This document shows, one piece after another, positions 6,566 through 15,156 of a stretch of 36,143 bases of DNA. The notes under the pieces were generated by a model. It saw only the letters and a list, made by a program, of their open reading frames with translations, ran no database searches and had not been told where the DNA came from. Origin of the DNA: Saccharothrix sp. (GTDB lineage: Bacteria; Actinomycetota; Actinomycetes; Mycobacteriales; Pseudonocardiaceae); assembly GCF_031180885.1 (NCBI RefSeq), contig NZ_JAPSLK010000066.1:1-36143 (forward strand), in the 5' to 3' direction. A program made the position numbers and the translations under genes. How positions within the stretch are numbered: position 1 is the first letter of the stretch; the number at the start of each line of letters is the position of its first letter.

Positions 6566-9500
6566 TCAGTAGCGAAGTCCGGAGTTCTCCTCGTCGTCGT
6601 AGCGGGCCGACTCCTTTGCGGTCTCGATCGCGTCGGCGTCGAGCTGCCACTCATGGGCCTCATCGTGGTGGTCGGCCGCGAGTTCCGCGGCGTCTTCGCG
6701 GTGGTGTTGGGTGCGTTCGATGACCTGGTCGCGCAAGGCGTTGATGCGCATTTCGGTAGCGGAAGTCTGGTTGCCGGGTGCGGTCATGATGGGCCTCCAC
6801 TGGTCGGTGAGGTTCTTCCACGTTCGTGCACGGGCGTCGTCACCGGGAGGTTGTGCGCCCAGCGGAACGTCGGGGTTGCGGGTGGCGATGCCGTAGGTGT
6901 TGCGGTAGGCAGCGGCCGTGCCGGCGAGTTCGTCCCAGCGAGCTGCGGCCGCAGGGTCCTCGGGGTGTGGACCGAGTCCGGCGGTCCAGTCCGGTTCGGT
7001 CACGACGACGTCGTCGCGCAGCTGGCTCGCGCGCTGGGTGATCGCTTCGGCGAGGTGGTCGAGGTGTCGGGCCAGGTTGGGGTCGTCGGCCAGCGCTGCC
7101 GGGTCGGCGGCGGCCACCCACGGCAGCGGGCCTGGATGGTGCATCGGTTGGCCGGGTGGATCGGTGCGTCCGATGCGCAGTTCAACGCGCCGGTACAGCA
7201 CGGCGGCGGGATCGCGTGCGCCGGCGATGCCGGCGAGGCTGTCGGCGTCGGGTACCGCCTGTTCGACGGTCCAGCCGTGGGCGTGGGCACGGTGGAGCAG
7301 CCTGCGCAGTGCCGGCTCGGCGTCGCCATCCAGCGCGGACGGGGCGCGGTCGGTGAGCACGCGGGTGATCTGTTGGTCGACGTGATGTTCGTCGGCGGCG
7401 CGGGTGCTGTGTTCGTAGCGGCGAACGAGGTCGGACAGCCGTTCTTCCCGGGGCGTGGCGACCATGTCGTCGGCAGCGAGCATGGCCAGCAACTCGTCCG
7501 GATCGATGGCATCACGAAGCTGGTCCACAGCGCTGGTCAGGTCGACGCCGGTCGACCTCTGCTCGGAATCGGCGGTCGGCGACCACTGGTCGATGAGGTC
7601 GCGCCACGCACGCGCCTGAGGGCCGTCGCCGCTGGGTTCCACGCCGAGCGGGAGGCGCGGATCGTCGGTGGTGACTCCGTAGGTCTCGCGGTAGGCCGCG
7701 CCGAGTCCGGCCAGCCGGTCCCAGTGAGCCGCCGCCGCAGGATCGTTAGGGCGGGGGCCCAACGCGCCGGTCCAGGCCGGTGCTTCGGCGATGACGATGG
7801 CGCGCAACTGGTCGACGCGCGCACTGATGGCCTCGTCGACGCGATGGAGGTAGTCAAGCAGCTCGGGCTGCTGGGCGAGTCTGTGGTGGTCGGGGTGCGC
7901 CAGCCACGGCAGCGCTGGCTGCCATCCGCTCCCGGTGTCACGTTGCTGGCGCAGCGCGTCGTCGAGGGCGAATCCGACGAATCGGTGGTCGGGCATCGGG
8001 TCGTTAGTGGGGCGTGACGCGAGCCGGCGTGCGGCGTCCTCCAGCGCGGCGTCAGCGTCCAAACCCTCGCTGGTGGCCGCCGATGCCCGCTGCCACACCG
8101 GTTCCCAGGTGGTGTCCTCGACGGCGGCGGCGGGCTCGTGGTGTTCGACGATGCTGCGCCACCAGTTGGTCTGGGCGAGCGTAGGTGCCGAGGTGTGTGC
8201 TGGCGGAGCCTCGCGCAGGACGCGCTGCTGGATGCGCCACTGCAGTAGCGCCGCCGGGTTGTCGATGTCGTCGCCCTCGACCGGGCCGCTGGCCATGGCC
8301 GCGGGAACGAGGTGTTCGGCCTGCCAACCCAGGGCCTCGGCGGTGCGCAAGGTCTGCCTCAGTGTCGATGTGGACGGGTGGTTCAGCAGCGTTGGAACGT
8401 GTTCGGTGAGTACGGCGTCGATCCGTTCGTCGACGCCCAGCAGCGCGACGTAGTCGTGGCGGTCGACCAGGGTGCGCAGTGATTCCTCGGTCGCCAAGGC
8501 CTCGCGTAGCTCTTCGTTGGCCGATGTCTCCGCAGACGAGCGGCGCAGGGCTGCTTCCAGGACGTCGCGTGCGGTCCGCTCGGGCGGGGTCTCCTGGTGG
8601 GAGTCGATGGTGTGCTGGTGGGTTTCGACGTAGATCCGGTTGTCGTCGACCGCTCGGGTGATCAGGGTGTACAGCTGCTCACGGGAGATGCCCTGCGTGG
8701 CGATCCCGTGCGCGGACCCGGCGCTGGTCATGCCCTGCACGCGGTGGATCGTGGCCGCGTAGGCGAGTTCCACGTGTTCCGCGACGTAGTCGGCGGGCAC
8801 CACGACGGTGCCGCGGTTGACCTGGTGGCGCAGTTTCAGCGCGCCGTCCCGGCGCACGGCGGTCACGGTCCAGGTGTCGCCGTTCTTGACGAAGTCGCGT
8901 CCGCCGAACAGTGTTGTGAGCCGGTCGTTGTGGCGGGTGACGACCCAGTCGCCACGGCTCGCGTGCGTGCCGTCGTGCAGTTGAACGGAGCGGTCGTCGA
9001 CCACGTCGCCTCGCGCGATGCGCACGGCGCGGGCTTCGAGGTTCAGCGCGGTGACGTCGACGTTGGTCGGCACGATCAGCAGCGACTGACGACCGGCGTC
9101 CAGGTCGGCACGCCAGGCGCTGTGGGCGGCGTCGCGGATGGTCTCGCGGCTGCCGGCACGGATCCAGCCGTGGCGGAAGTAGTAGTCCAGTCCTTCAGCG
9201 TTGCCTTGGTGCAGGTCGAGCGAGGCGGCGCGCTGGTCGGGATCGCGGAAGCGCATGACCTGCCTGAGTCGCACGGCGCCGTTGTTGTGCTCGAACCACC
9301 GAACCGCGCCGCCGGCTTCGACCGCGGACAGTTGCCGGTCGTCGCCGACCAGCCGCACGTCGGCGCCGCGGCGTAGCGCGTAGGCCACGACGTCGTGCAG
9401 CGTGTGGGTGCCGGCCATCGACACCTCGTCGATGATCAGCACGTCGCCGTAGCGGAACGGGAACACCTCCTCGACGCTGCCCATCCGCTGCGCGTGGGTT

Positions 9501-11410
9501 ACCTGGTGCAGAGTGTGCGGACGGGCGCCGATCGCTTCGCCGAGCACGTGCGCGGCTCGCGCGCTCGGGGCGAAGGCGTACACACGGCCACCTCCAGTGC
9601 GCACGGCATCGGCATAGACCCGCATCGCGGTGGTCTTGCCCGTACCCGCCGGCGCGTAGAGCAGTTGAACCCGCTTGCCGGAGGTGGCGAAGGAGACTAT
9701 GGCGGCGCGCTGGCCGGGGTTGAGTTTGCGGGCCTTGGCCAATGCCTGATCGAGGGTGGCACTGTGGAGTCGTCTGCCGTCGGTGAGCTTGCCCCACGCG
9801 GCGAGCGCGGACTCCTCACGCAGCGTCCGCCTGGTCGTGTACCGCTGGCTGTTGTGCTCGACGAACACACTCTCCCCGGACCGCCGCCGTAACGCGCCCG
9901 GTTCCTCGACATGGGACGGCGATTGGAGGGCCACGATGTCGTGCGAGTGCAGCACCGCGTGCACGACATCGTTGATCAGCTGATCCCGGCCGCCGTCGGC
10001 GACGCGCAGATGGGCGGTCTGTCGGTGTGCTTCCGCCTCGATGTTCCACCGGTTGAAGTGGCTGTGGTAGTCGGAGACGGTGGCCAGCGTCGCTCCGGCG
10101 AGCTCGGCGACATCGATCTCGGACACTGCTTCGGGTTCGCCGCCGAACACCCGTTGCCCGAGTTGGTCGAGGACCTCGGGGTCGACCATCTCCGCGGCCT
10201 GTCCGCGCCAACGACGTAAGTGTTCGACCAACGACCGCGGGGCCTGTTTGGCGTCGCGGGTGCCGTACTGCGCCCGCTTGGAGATCTCCAGGATCTCGTT
10301 GGGCGTCGGCTCGCGGCCGTGTTCGCGGCGGAACGCGACGATGCGGCGGGCACGGTCCTGCTCGACCTGGGCGGCGCGTTGGGAGAAGCCGACCAGCAGT
10401 TCGTCCGGCACACCGTCCAGTTCCCAGGTCGGCCTCTTGAGGTCGATGCCGCCGCCGGGCCGCTCGGTCCAGGACGCGCCGTGCTCCCGGAACAGGTCCC
10501 GTATCCGCGAGTTGTAGTACTCGCTCATGGTGACCGAGGCGGCGAGGATGGTGCGTCCGTCGAGCGCGGTCCAGCGCCCGTCAGGGCCTTGGACCTTCGC
10601 GCTGATCGGCACGTGGGTGTGCAGGTGCGGGTCTCCCGCACGGCTGTCCCAATGCTCGAAGATCGCCGCGGCGATGCCCGTGACGTCGTGCTGGGCGTAG
10701 CCGCCATCGCCGCGGCGGGTGAAAGCGACGTTGTTCTCCAGGTAGGTCAGCGTGTCCAGCACGGCCTGGCGGTGCAGGCTGACCACCAGCTCCCGGTGTC
10801 TGTCGCCCAGCGCGAAGACGATGCTGACGGACTTCGGCGGTGCGAACACCAACTCGTAGCCGCTCGTCGCAGACTTCATCGCCTTCTTCTGCGCTGCCAA
10901 CCACGTGGCCAGTTCACTGTCCGAAGGCAACCGGCCCTCGTGCGCGTCGGCGTACGCCTGCACCTGGACCTCGCGGCGGATCCGCGCGCGGGTGGCGTCG
11001 TCGATCGGCGCGTGGGGCGGGCGGTCGTGGTCCAGGTTGTACTGCTTGTAGGCCTCGATGACCTTGCTGCGCAACTCGTCCGCACCGTCGTACTGGTAGA
11101 AACGGTGGCCGAGTTTCGTGGCGGCCAGAGCCTCGGCCTCGGTGTGGCCGGCGGCGATCATCTCGGCCTCGATGCGGTCGGCGTCGGGGTGCCGTCCTTC
11201 GCCGAACAGGGCGTTCATCTGCTCGGCCGTCACTTCGCCGTGCACGTTCAGCGCCGCCGCGCCGCGGCCGAACCACTGTCCAGGTGGGTAGCCGTGCGCC
11301 AGGTAGTACTCGCTCAGCGACTCGCCGGGTTCCAGTTCACGATCGGCGCAGGCCACCGACCCGGTCAGGTACTCGTACCCGCCGGGCGAGAGCTTGCGCA
11401 CGCCGATCAT
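6566..11410 (-). CDS. traA: TraA-type MobF relaxase-helicase
   Basis: A 1614-residue conjugative relaxase fused to a RecD-like helicase. It would nick oriT, bind the 5' end covalently and unwind the transferred strand. The N-terminal TrwC-like domain has candidate catalytic tyrosines at 12 and 14 (GGYEYLTG) and the metal-binding His cluster DPHLHTH (about 259-265). The helicase has Walker A APAGTGKT (586-593), Walker B IIDEVSM (about 657-663), GDDRQLSAV, and a late HRVQGMTSAG motif. From about residue 970 to the end the chain is alpha-helical and internally duplicated: the block around WTGALGPRPNDP (about 1213) recurs as WTAGLGPHPEDP (about 1475). The start is an ATG with GGGG 8 nt upstream. 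Two tandem 16-bp repeats lie 18-49 bp upstream and a third copy precedes 15157. No coupling protein is visible nearby. Confidence 0.93.
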   Translation of the reverse strand: MIGVRKLSPGGYEYLTGSVACADRELEPGESLSEYYLAHGYPPGQWFGRGAAALNVHGEVTAEQMNALFGEGRHPDADRIEAEMIAAGHTEAEALAATKLGHRFYQYDGADELRSKVIEAYKQYNLDHDRPPHAPIDDATRARIRREVQVQAYADAHEGRLPSDSELATWLAAQKKAMKSATSGYELVFAPPKSVSIVFALGDRHRELVVSLHRQAVLDTLTYLENNVAFTRRGDGGYAQHDVTGIAAAIFEHWDSRAGDPHLHTHVPISAKVQGPDGRWTALDGRTILAASVTMSEYYNSRIRDLFREHGASWTERPGGGIDLKRPTWELDGVPDELLVGFSQRAAQVEQDRARRIVAFRREHGREPTPNEILEISKRAQYGTRDAKQAPRSLVEHLRRWRGQAAEMVDPEVLDQLGQRVFGGEPEAVSEIDVAELAGATLATVSDYHSHFNRWNIEAEAHRQTAHLRVADGGRDQLINDVVHAVLHSHDIVALQSPSHVEEPGALRRRSGESVFVEHNSQRYTTRRTLREESALAAWGKLTDGRRLHSATLDQALAKARKLNPGQRAAIVSFATSGKRVQLLYAPAGTGKTTAMRVYADAVRTGGGRVYAFAPSARAAHVLGEAIGARPHTLHQVTHAQRMGSVEEVFPFRYGDVLIIDEVSMAGTHTLHDVVAYALRRGADVRLVGDDRQLSAVEAGGAVRWFEHNNGAVRLRQVMRFRDPDQRAASLDLHQGNAEGLDYYFRHGWIRAGSRETIRDAAHSAWRADLDAGRQSLLIVPTNVDVTALNLEARAVRIARGDVVDDRSVQLHDGTHASRGDWVVTRHNDRLTTLFGGRDFVKNGDTWTVTAVRRDGALKLRHQVNRGTVVVPADYVAEHVELAYAATIHRVQGMTSAGSAHGIATQGISREQLYTLITRAVDDNRIYVETHQHTIDSHQETPPERTARDVLEAALRRSSAETSANEELREALATEESLRTLVDRHDYVALLGVDERIDAVLTEHVPTLLNHPSTSTLRQTLRTAEALGWQAEHLVPAAMASGPVEGDDIDNPAALLQWRIQQRVLREAPPAHTSAPTLAQTNWWRSIVEHHEPAAAVEDTTWEPVWQRASAATSEGLDADAALEDAARRLASRPTNDPMPDHRFVGFALDDALRQQRDTGSGWQPALPWLAHPDHHRLAQQPELLDYLHRVDEAISARVDQLRAIVIAEAPAWTGALGPRPNDPAAAAHWDRLAGLGAAYRETYGVTTDDPRLPLGVEPSGDGPQARAWRDLIDQWSPTADSEQRSTGVDLTSAVDQLRDAIDPDELLAMLAADDMVATPREERLSDLVRRYEHSTRAADEHHVDQQITRVLTDRAPSALDGDAEPALRRLLHRAHAHGWTVEQAVPDADSLAGIAGARDPAAVLYRRVELRIGRTDPPGQPMHHPGPLPWVAAADPAALADDPNLARHLDHLAEAITQRASQLRDDVVVTEPDWTAGLGPHPEDPAAAARWDELAGTAAAYRNTYGIATRNPDVPLGAQPPGDDARARTWKNLTDQWRPIMTAPGNQTSATEMRINALRDQVIERTQHHREDAAELAADHHDEAHEWQLDADAIETAKESARYDDEENSGLRY

Positions 11411-11427
11411 CGAAGCATCCCCGTAAC

Positions 11428-11459
11428 GTCCATATCAGTTGACGTCCACACTAGTTGAC
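11428..11459 (-). promoter_or_regulatory. Tandem 16-bp repeats upstream of traA (operator or oriT element)
   Basis: On the plus strand, two adjacent copies read GTCCATATCAGTTGAC (11428-11443) and GTCCACACTAGTTGAC (11444-11459). The consensus GTCCAYAYNAGTTGAC is an imperfect dyad (GTCMA...TTGAC), as expected for a dimeric DNA-binding protein. A third copy lies at 15083-15098 before the small coiled-coil gene. The position just upstream of a MobF relaxase also fits part of an oriT. The rest of 11460-11640 shows only a near-palindrome CTTGGCATATGCAAG at about 11508. Confidence 0.5.
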
Positions 11460-11640
11460 ATCCCACCGATTCGTCACCAGGACTGGCACGATTCAGGTGC
11501 TGCTGGCTTGGCATATGCAAGAGGTGCTGTGCATCAGTGAAGTGATGGTCAGGGCAGGGAGCGGTAGGCGGGCCTGGCCGGATCTGCCGGGGGAACGTGG
11601 GGCCGTGGCGGCCAGGGCGGGCGCGGTTGGAGGGCGGGGG

Positions 11641-11667
11641 GAAGCCCCCGGGACGGCCGGGGGCTTC
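11641..11667 (-). terminator. Rho-independent-type hairpin after the Cys-rich gene
   Basis: An 11-bp perfect stem, GAAGCCCCCGG with CCGGGGGCTTC, and a 5-nt loop, 10 bp beyond the stop of the gene at 11678. There is no strong U tract, as is common in high-GC actinomycetes. Confidence 0.7.
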
Positions 11668-11677
11668 GTGTCGCCGG

Positions 11678-12793
11678 TTACTCGACCCACCCGCGCTGTT
11701 TGGCGGCGCGGCGGTCCCGTCGCCGGGCGGCGCGGGCGTCGCGTGCCCGCCGCTTGGCGCTCTTGCGGCTCGCCGGACCCTCTCCGGATGCGGTGGTGTC
11801 GGCGCGGCAGGTGCGGCACAGCCCATCGTCGGCGGCCAGCCCGCGCACGTCGCGGAGCGTGCGGTCACCTGCGCACGTGGCGCATGGCGTCGGCGTCGCG
11901 GGAGTCTCGGCGGGCTCCTCGGGCGGCAGGTTGGCGCTCGCGAAGTCCGCGATAGCGGCGCGGACCACGGGCGTGGTGATCAACCGCCACTCGGCGCGGA
12001 GGAACACGCGGGCGGCGACCGGACCGAATGCGGCCAGGATGAACGCGCACCGCGCGGTCACAGCGTCGGTGAGGCTGTGACCGACGTTAAGCTCCGGAAT
12101 GCTGGGACAGCCGGACTCGCGGCAGTCGGCGCACAGTCCGTCGTCGCCGTGTCCGGCGTCGATGCGGGCGCGGTCCAGGTCGTAGCTGCCACGGTTGATC
12201 GTGCACGCGAGGCACCGGAAGGGGACGTCGGTGTCGTAGAGGGCGGCGCGGTCGTAGTCGAATCCGGAGGCGTAGGGCTGTTCGGCGCGGGCGCGCTCGT
12301 CCCGGTCCAGGATCTGGTCACCTTCGGCGACTCCGGCGCGCTCGGCCTGGTAGTTGGCCAGCACGGCGGCGTTGATCTGCTGCTGCCGCGTCCGACGCTG
12401 GCGGCGCACGTCGCCGCGCTGCCGGGTGTGCACGGTGCTCGGGGCCTGGTACTTGTTGTGGGAGTTCCACCGGGGCGGGCGGTCGGCCTCGGGTTGCGGG
12501 CGGTGGCGCTGCTCGCCGGGTGCGGGGGTACAGGCGGCGATGATCGCGCGGTCGGCGTCTGTGGGCGCGGTCTCCGACCAGCGCCGGAGGATGCTAGCGG
12601 CGGTTTGCGGCCGGTTCTCCAGGACGTCGGCGATTTGCCGGATCAACCACAGGTCCCGGGCGTCGGCGACGTTGAGCAGCTTCTTTCCCAGTTTGCGGGC
12701 GGCGGGGATGTCCCCGGCCTGAACGAGGGTAGTCAGCTCGGAAATTATTTCCGGTACGGGGGTAATTTCCCGCACGGACGCGATAGTAGGCAT
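11678..12793 (-). CDS. Cys-rich protein of unknown function, conjugation block
   Basis: A 371-residue protein; ATG at 12793 with GAGG 9 nt upstream. The N-terminal ~90 residues are helical (VPEIISELTTLVQAGDIPAARKL in part), followed by a low-complexity Arg/Gln/Pro linker. There are then two pairs of CxxC motifs: CLAC...CADC (with a further C in GCPS) and CATC...CRTC, each resembling a small zinc ribbon. The tail is very basic (SAKRRARDARAARRRDRR), suggesting nucleic-acid binding. I do not recognise a named family. It lies directly upstream of traA on the same strand, but a terminator and the repeat region separate them. A role as an accessory DNA-binding protein of the element is inference. 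Confidence 0.75.
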   Translation of the reverse strand: MPTIASVREITPVPEIISELTTLVQAGDIPAARKLGKKLLNVADARDLWLIRQIADVLENRPQTAASILRRWSETAPTDADRAIIAACTPAPGEQRHRPQPEADRPPRWNSHNKYQAPSTVHTRQRGDVRRQRRTRQQQINAAVLANYQAERAGVAEGDQILDRDERARAEQPYASGFDYDRAALYDTDVPFRCLACTINRGSYDLDRARIDAGHGDDGLCADCRESGCPSIPELNVGHSLTDAVTARCAFILAAFGPVAARVFLRAEWRLITTPVVRAAIADFASANLPPEEPAETPATPTPCATCAGDRTLRDVRGLAADDGLCRTCRADTTASGEGPASRKSAKRRARDARAARRRDRRAAKQRGWVE

Positions 12794-13075
12794 GAAACGA
12801 ACCTCGCTACTGAGTTTTCCGTTTCACCGGGTTTGGCGTTCCCGGTGTTTCTTGCAAGGTCGAGTCTATCGGTGAAATGGGTTGTGCTGCAAGGATTTCA
12901 ACGCTCCTGCGGGGTTTCTGTGCGGTAACTTTTGACGTTATGTTGATGCCGCTGACCTGTGTTTTTGTGCAAGAAAAACGTGACTTTGCAAGTTGGTATG
13001 GTTACGGCTTATTTCTTGTCGCCCTTACCTCCCCGCTCCCCCTGTCCCTGCCTGCCCTTGTGTCGTGGTAGGCGG

Positions 13076-13144
13076 GTCAAGGTGGGTCCCGAAAAAGATT
13101 TTGCCGGAGCTTGCGGAGGAAAAATGTTTTTCGGGTGCCTTGAC
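13076..13144. repeat. Multi-stem inverted repeat
   Basis: Three nested paired segments share one axis: GTCAAGG with CCTTGAC, CCCGAAAAA with TTTTTCGGG, and ATTTT with AAAAT, plus CCG/CGG near the loop. Small internal bulges separate them (TGGGT opposite TG). The A and T runs in the stem are unusual for this DNA. It could fold as a cruciform, single-stranded origin or structured RNA; it is not a simple terminator. Confidence 0.55.
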
Positions 13145-13253
13145 GCGGCTGCCAGGGCATAAGACGATCAAATGCAGGGGGCCGTGGTGACCGCTCAACG
13201 CGATCAAGGTGGCGCGCCTCGCGCCAGTCGGGACGAGGCGCAGCCGCGTAGGC

Positions 13254-13299
13254 GTGCCGCAGCCGCCGTAACGTGGGGAGCGCCAGGCGGCTGCGGCAC
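13254..13299 (-). terminator. Hairpin downstream of the 430-residue gene
   Basis: A 14-bp perfect stem (GTGCCGCAGCCGCC with its complement) and an 18-nt loop, about 40 bp after the stop at 13341. The position fits a terminator, though the loop is long. Confidence 0.5.
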
Positions 13300-13340
13300 A
13301 GCCCACAGCACAACGTCTGGTTCCGGCAGGCCTGGCGACG

Positions 13341-14633
13341 TCAGGGTCGAGGGTGTTCGATCACTCGGCAAACCGGGGCATGCGGGCGCCGGCGGTCTTG
13401 GGTCGGGTGCTCGGCGCACCACACCAGCGAACCGCGGTCAGGCATGCGGGCGGTCAACTCGTGGACGTAGGGCACGAAGTCATGCGGTCCCAGCAGATCG
13501 CAGCTCATCGGCACGGTGCACCGGCGGCAGACCGCGGTCCACTTGACTTCGTGGTCGACGACGGGCATCGGGCCGTCGATCAGCACCGGTTCGTGCAGTG
13601 CGACCCGGCCTGCTTCGACGGGCGTCGCCATTCCGCTGCGGCCTTGCGCGCCCTCGACGTAGACGCGCTCATCGTGGGGCCGACTCTCGACGTCGGCAGG
13701 CCCGCGCATGTCGACGCGGTCGCCGATGCCGTGGCCGCTGCCGGTGCCCGCCACGGCGGCACGGCGGCTGCCGGGTCGGTGGAAGTCGTAGTGCAGATCG
13801 CCGCCGTAGGGGTTCCGCTCGAACCGGGCGAGGGTCAATAGTCGGGTGCCGCCGTACCAGCCGGACACCCACTGGCTGCCTTCGGCGGCCCTCAACGCCG
13901 CCACCAAGCCGGGGCGTTCGGATACGGCGCTTGTGACCGTGAACCCGGCATCGGCCAGCGTGTCCAGGGCGCGCTCTGGCGGCACGAACCGCCACCCGCC
14001 GTCGGTGGTCCGTCGCCGCAACGCTTCCTCCCACATCGCCGCCACCGACGGCAGTCCGTGGGACGCTGCGGCCTGAACCCGGCTGAGGGGCAGGAAGGGC
14101 TGGTAGTGGGGCGGCGTCGGGCCGATCACCGGGCTGCCGTCGACGTCGGCGACCAGGTAGGACAACGACAGTCGACCGGACCGGTCGACCTGCACCACGT
14201 GCAGCGGCGGGTCGAGCGTCGGCAGGGCGTCGCTGCACTGGGCAAGGTTGTGTTCGACCACCTGGACCACGTCATGGTGGGCACCTGTGGTCGTCCAGTC
14301 GACTGCGCTACCGTGGACGAGGTTGACACATCCGTGGCGGATCGGTGCGGAGTGCAGCACGCTGCCGGCGCGCCAGAAGACCGCCGCCAGGTCGGTCCGC
14401 ACGATCAGCGGGTCGCCGAACACCGGGCTGGGCATCGACGGCGCGTTGGCGTGCCGTGGCGGCACGGGCCCGGAGCCGTCGGCGTAGTCGAGCAGTCCGA
14501 GCGAAGGGAACCACGGCACGGTTCGCGCTTCCGTCACGCCGGTGCTGTCGGCCGGGTGCCAGTAGGTGGTGCGGAAGTCGGGGTGAACCTCGATCAACGC
14601 TGGTTTCCCTGCGGAGACGGACGAGGACTGCAT
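13341..14633 (-). CDS. Unknown 430-residue protein
   Basis: Starts at ATG 14633 with GGAGG about 10 nt upstream. The sequence looks globular and mixed alpha/beta, with many aromatic and His residues. The C-terminal part has Cys motifs that may bind a metal (WTAVCRRCTVPMSC, then WCAEH and VCRVIEH). No membrane segment or signal peptide is apparent and I do not recognise a family. The gene sits alone between the AT-rich intergenic region and the 14711 hairpin. Good codon use and a strong ribosome-binding site support it as real. Confidence 0.7.
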   Translation of the reverse strand: MQSSSVSAGKPALIEVHPDFRTTYWHPADSTGVTEARTVPWFPSLGLLDYADGSGPVPPRHANAPSMPSPVFGDPLIVRTDLAAVFWRAGSVLHSAPIRHGCVNLVHGSAVDWTTTGAHHDVVQVVEHNLAQCSDALPTLDPPLHVVQVDRSGRLSLSYLVADVDGSPVIGPTPPHYQPFLPLSRVQAAASHGLPSVAAMWEEALRRRTTDGGWRFVPPERALDTLADAGFTVTSAVSERPGLVAALRAAEGSQWVSGWYGGTRLLTLARFERNPYGGDLHYDFHRPGSRRAAVAGTGSGHGIGDRVDMRGPADVESRPHDERVYVEGAQGRSGMATPVEAGRVALHEPVLIDGPMPVVDHEVKWTAVCRRCTVPMSCDLLGPHDFVPYVHELTARMPDRGSLVWCAEHPTQDRRRPHAPVCRVIEHPRP

Positions 14634-14710
14634 GGGCAGTGACCTCCTTGGGGGACGTGATAGCCGGCTGGCTGAGCCGGTGCCCCTGGCTCGGGGCTGG
14701 AGCGCGGTCG

Positions 14711-14769
14711 GCCGTAGCGGTGGTGGGGTGTCCAGCGCGGTTTGCTGGACACCCCACCACCGCTACGGC
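14711..14769. repeat. Long hairpin, GCGGTTT-loop family (member A)
   Basis: A perfect 26-bp stem (14711-14736 with 14744-14769) around the 7-nt loop GCGGTTT, closed by AGC/GCT. It is much longer than a terminator needs. The same loop and closing triplet recur at 23265 and 31966 with different stem sequences. It lies upstream of the 430-residue gene, on the side where no gene ends. Confidence 0.85.
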
Positions 14770-14957
14770 ACACTGCGTCGCTCCCCGAGTGGGGGCCGCG
14801 AGGTCGTGCTTCCCGGTAGTGCGGCGGGCGTTCCGGCTAGACTGGGCGTTGCCGGTTGGGTCCTACTGAGCCCTCCGTGCCGGCGCCCGTGTCGTCGCAG
14901 TTTTGGCGAATCCGCTTCGGCGGTGAGCCCTCCGGGGCTTATGCGACTGGCACGCCT

Positions 14958-14991
14958 AAGGCGTGTCCCACCTTCGGGTGGGACACGCCTT
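14958..14991 (+). terminator. Orphan terminator-like hairpin with TTCG loop
   Basis: A 15-bp perfect stem (AAGGCGTGTCCCACC with its complement) around TTCG, followed by TCG. This is a classic strong terminator, yet no recognisable gene ends before it on either strand within 320 bp. It may end a small RNA or an unrecognised transcript in 14640-14957, or insulate the gene at 15157. Apart from this hairpin, member A and the 15083 motif, I see nothing in 14634-15156. Confidence 0.7.
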
Positions 14992-15082
14992 TCGTCGTCG
15001 TTGGCACCTTCCACGCGCCTGCCGCAGGACAACCGATGTTGGTCAACGACGCCGCTGTTCAGCACCTCGACGCTCACGAGAC

Positions 15083-15098
15083 GTCCATATGAGTTGAC
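15083..15098 (+). promoter_or_regulatory. Third copy of the traA upstream motif
   Basis: GTCCATATGAGTTGAC differs at one position from the first copy before traA. It lies 58 bp before the ATG at 15157, overlapping a TTGACA that could be a -35 element; no good -10 is evident. Confidence 0.5.
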
Positions 15099-15156
15099 AT
15101 GTCGGTATCGTGGCCGCAGGACCGAACCGAACGCGCCGGTCTGAGGAGGGAGGAAC

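Larger units (their letters stand above)
12794..13340. other. Intergenic region, locally AT-rich, possible origin or promoter region
   Basis: 547 bp without a convincing gene. About 12880-13020 is clearly richer in A and T than its surroundings. It holds four TGCAAG motifs (12853-12858 within the palindrome CTTGCAAG, 12888-12893, 12968-12973, 12987-12992), an interrupted inverted repeat at 13076-13144 and a GC hairpin at 13254-13299. Local AT richness with short repeats could mark a promoter, an origin or an oriT. The spacing is irregular, so I do not call iterons. Confidence 0.35.

Noticed and set aside
6527..8017. Plus-strand open frame of 496 codons opposite the end of traA
   Set aside because: Gly/Val/Arg-rich antisense translation with no domain; traA is clearly coding here. 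The same applies to plus-strand frames at 8597-9376 and 10220-11458.
12877..13071. Short frame with hydrophobic stretches in the AT-rich intergenic region
   Set aside because: No ribosome-binding site, no recognisable family, and the hydrophobic character follows from the T-rich sequence.
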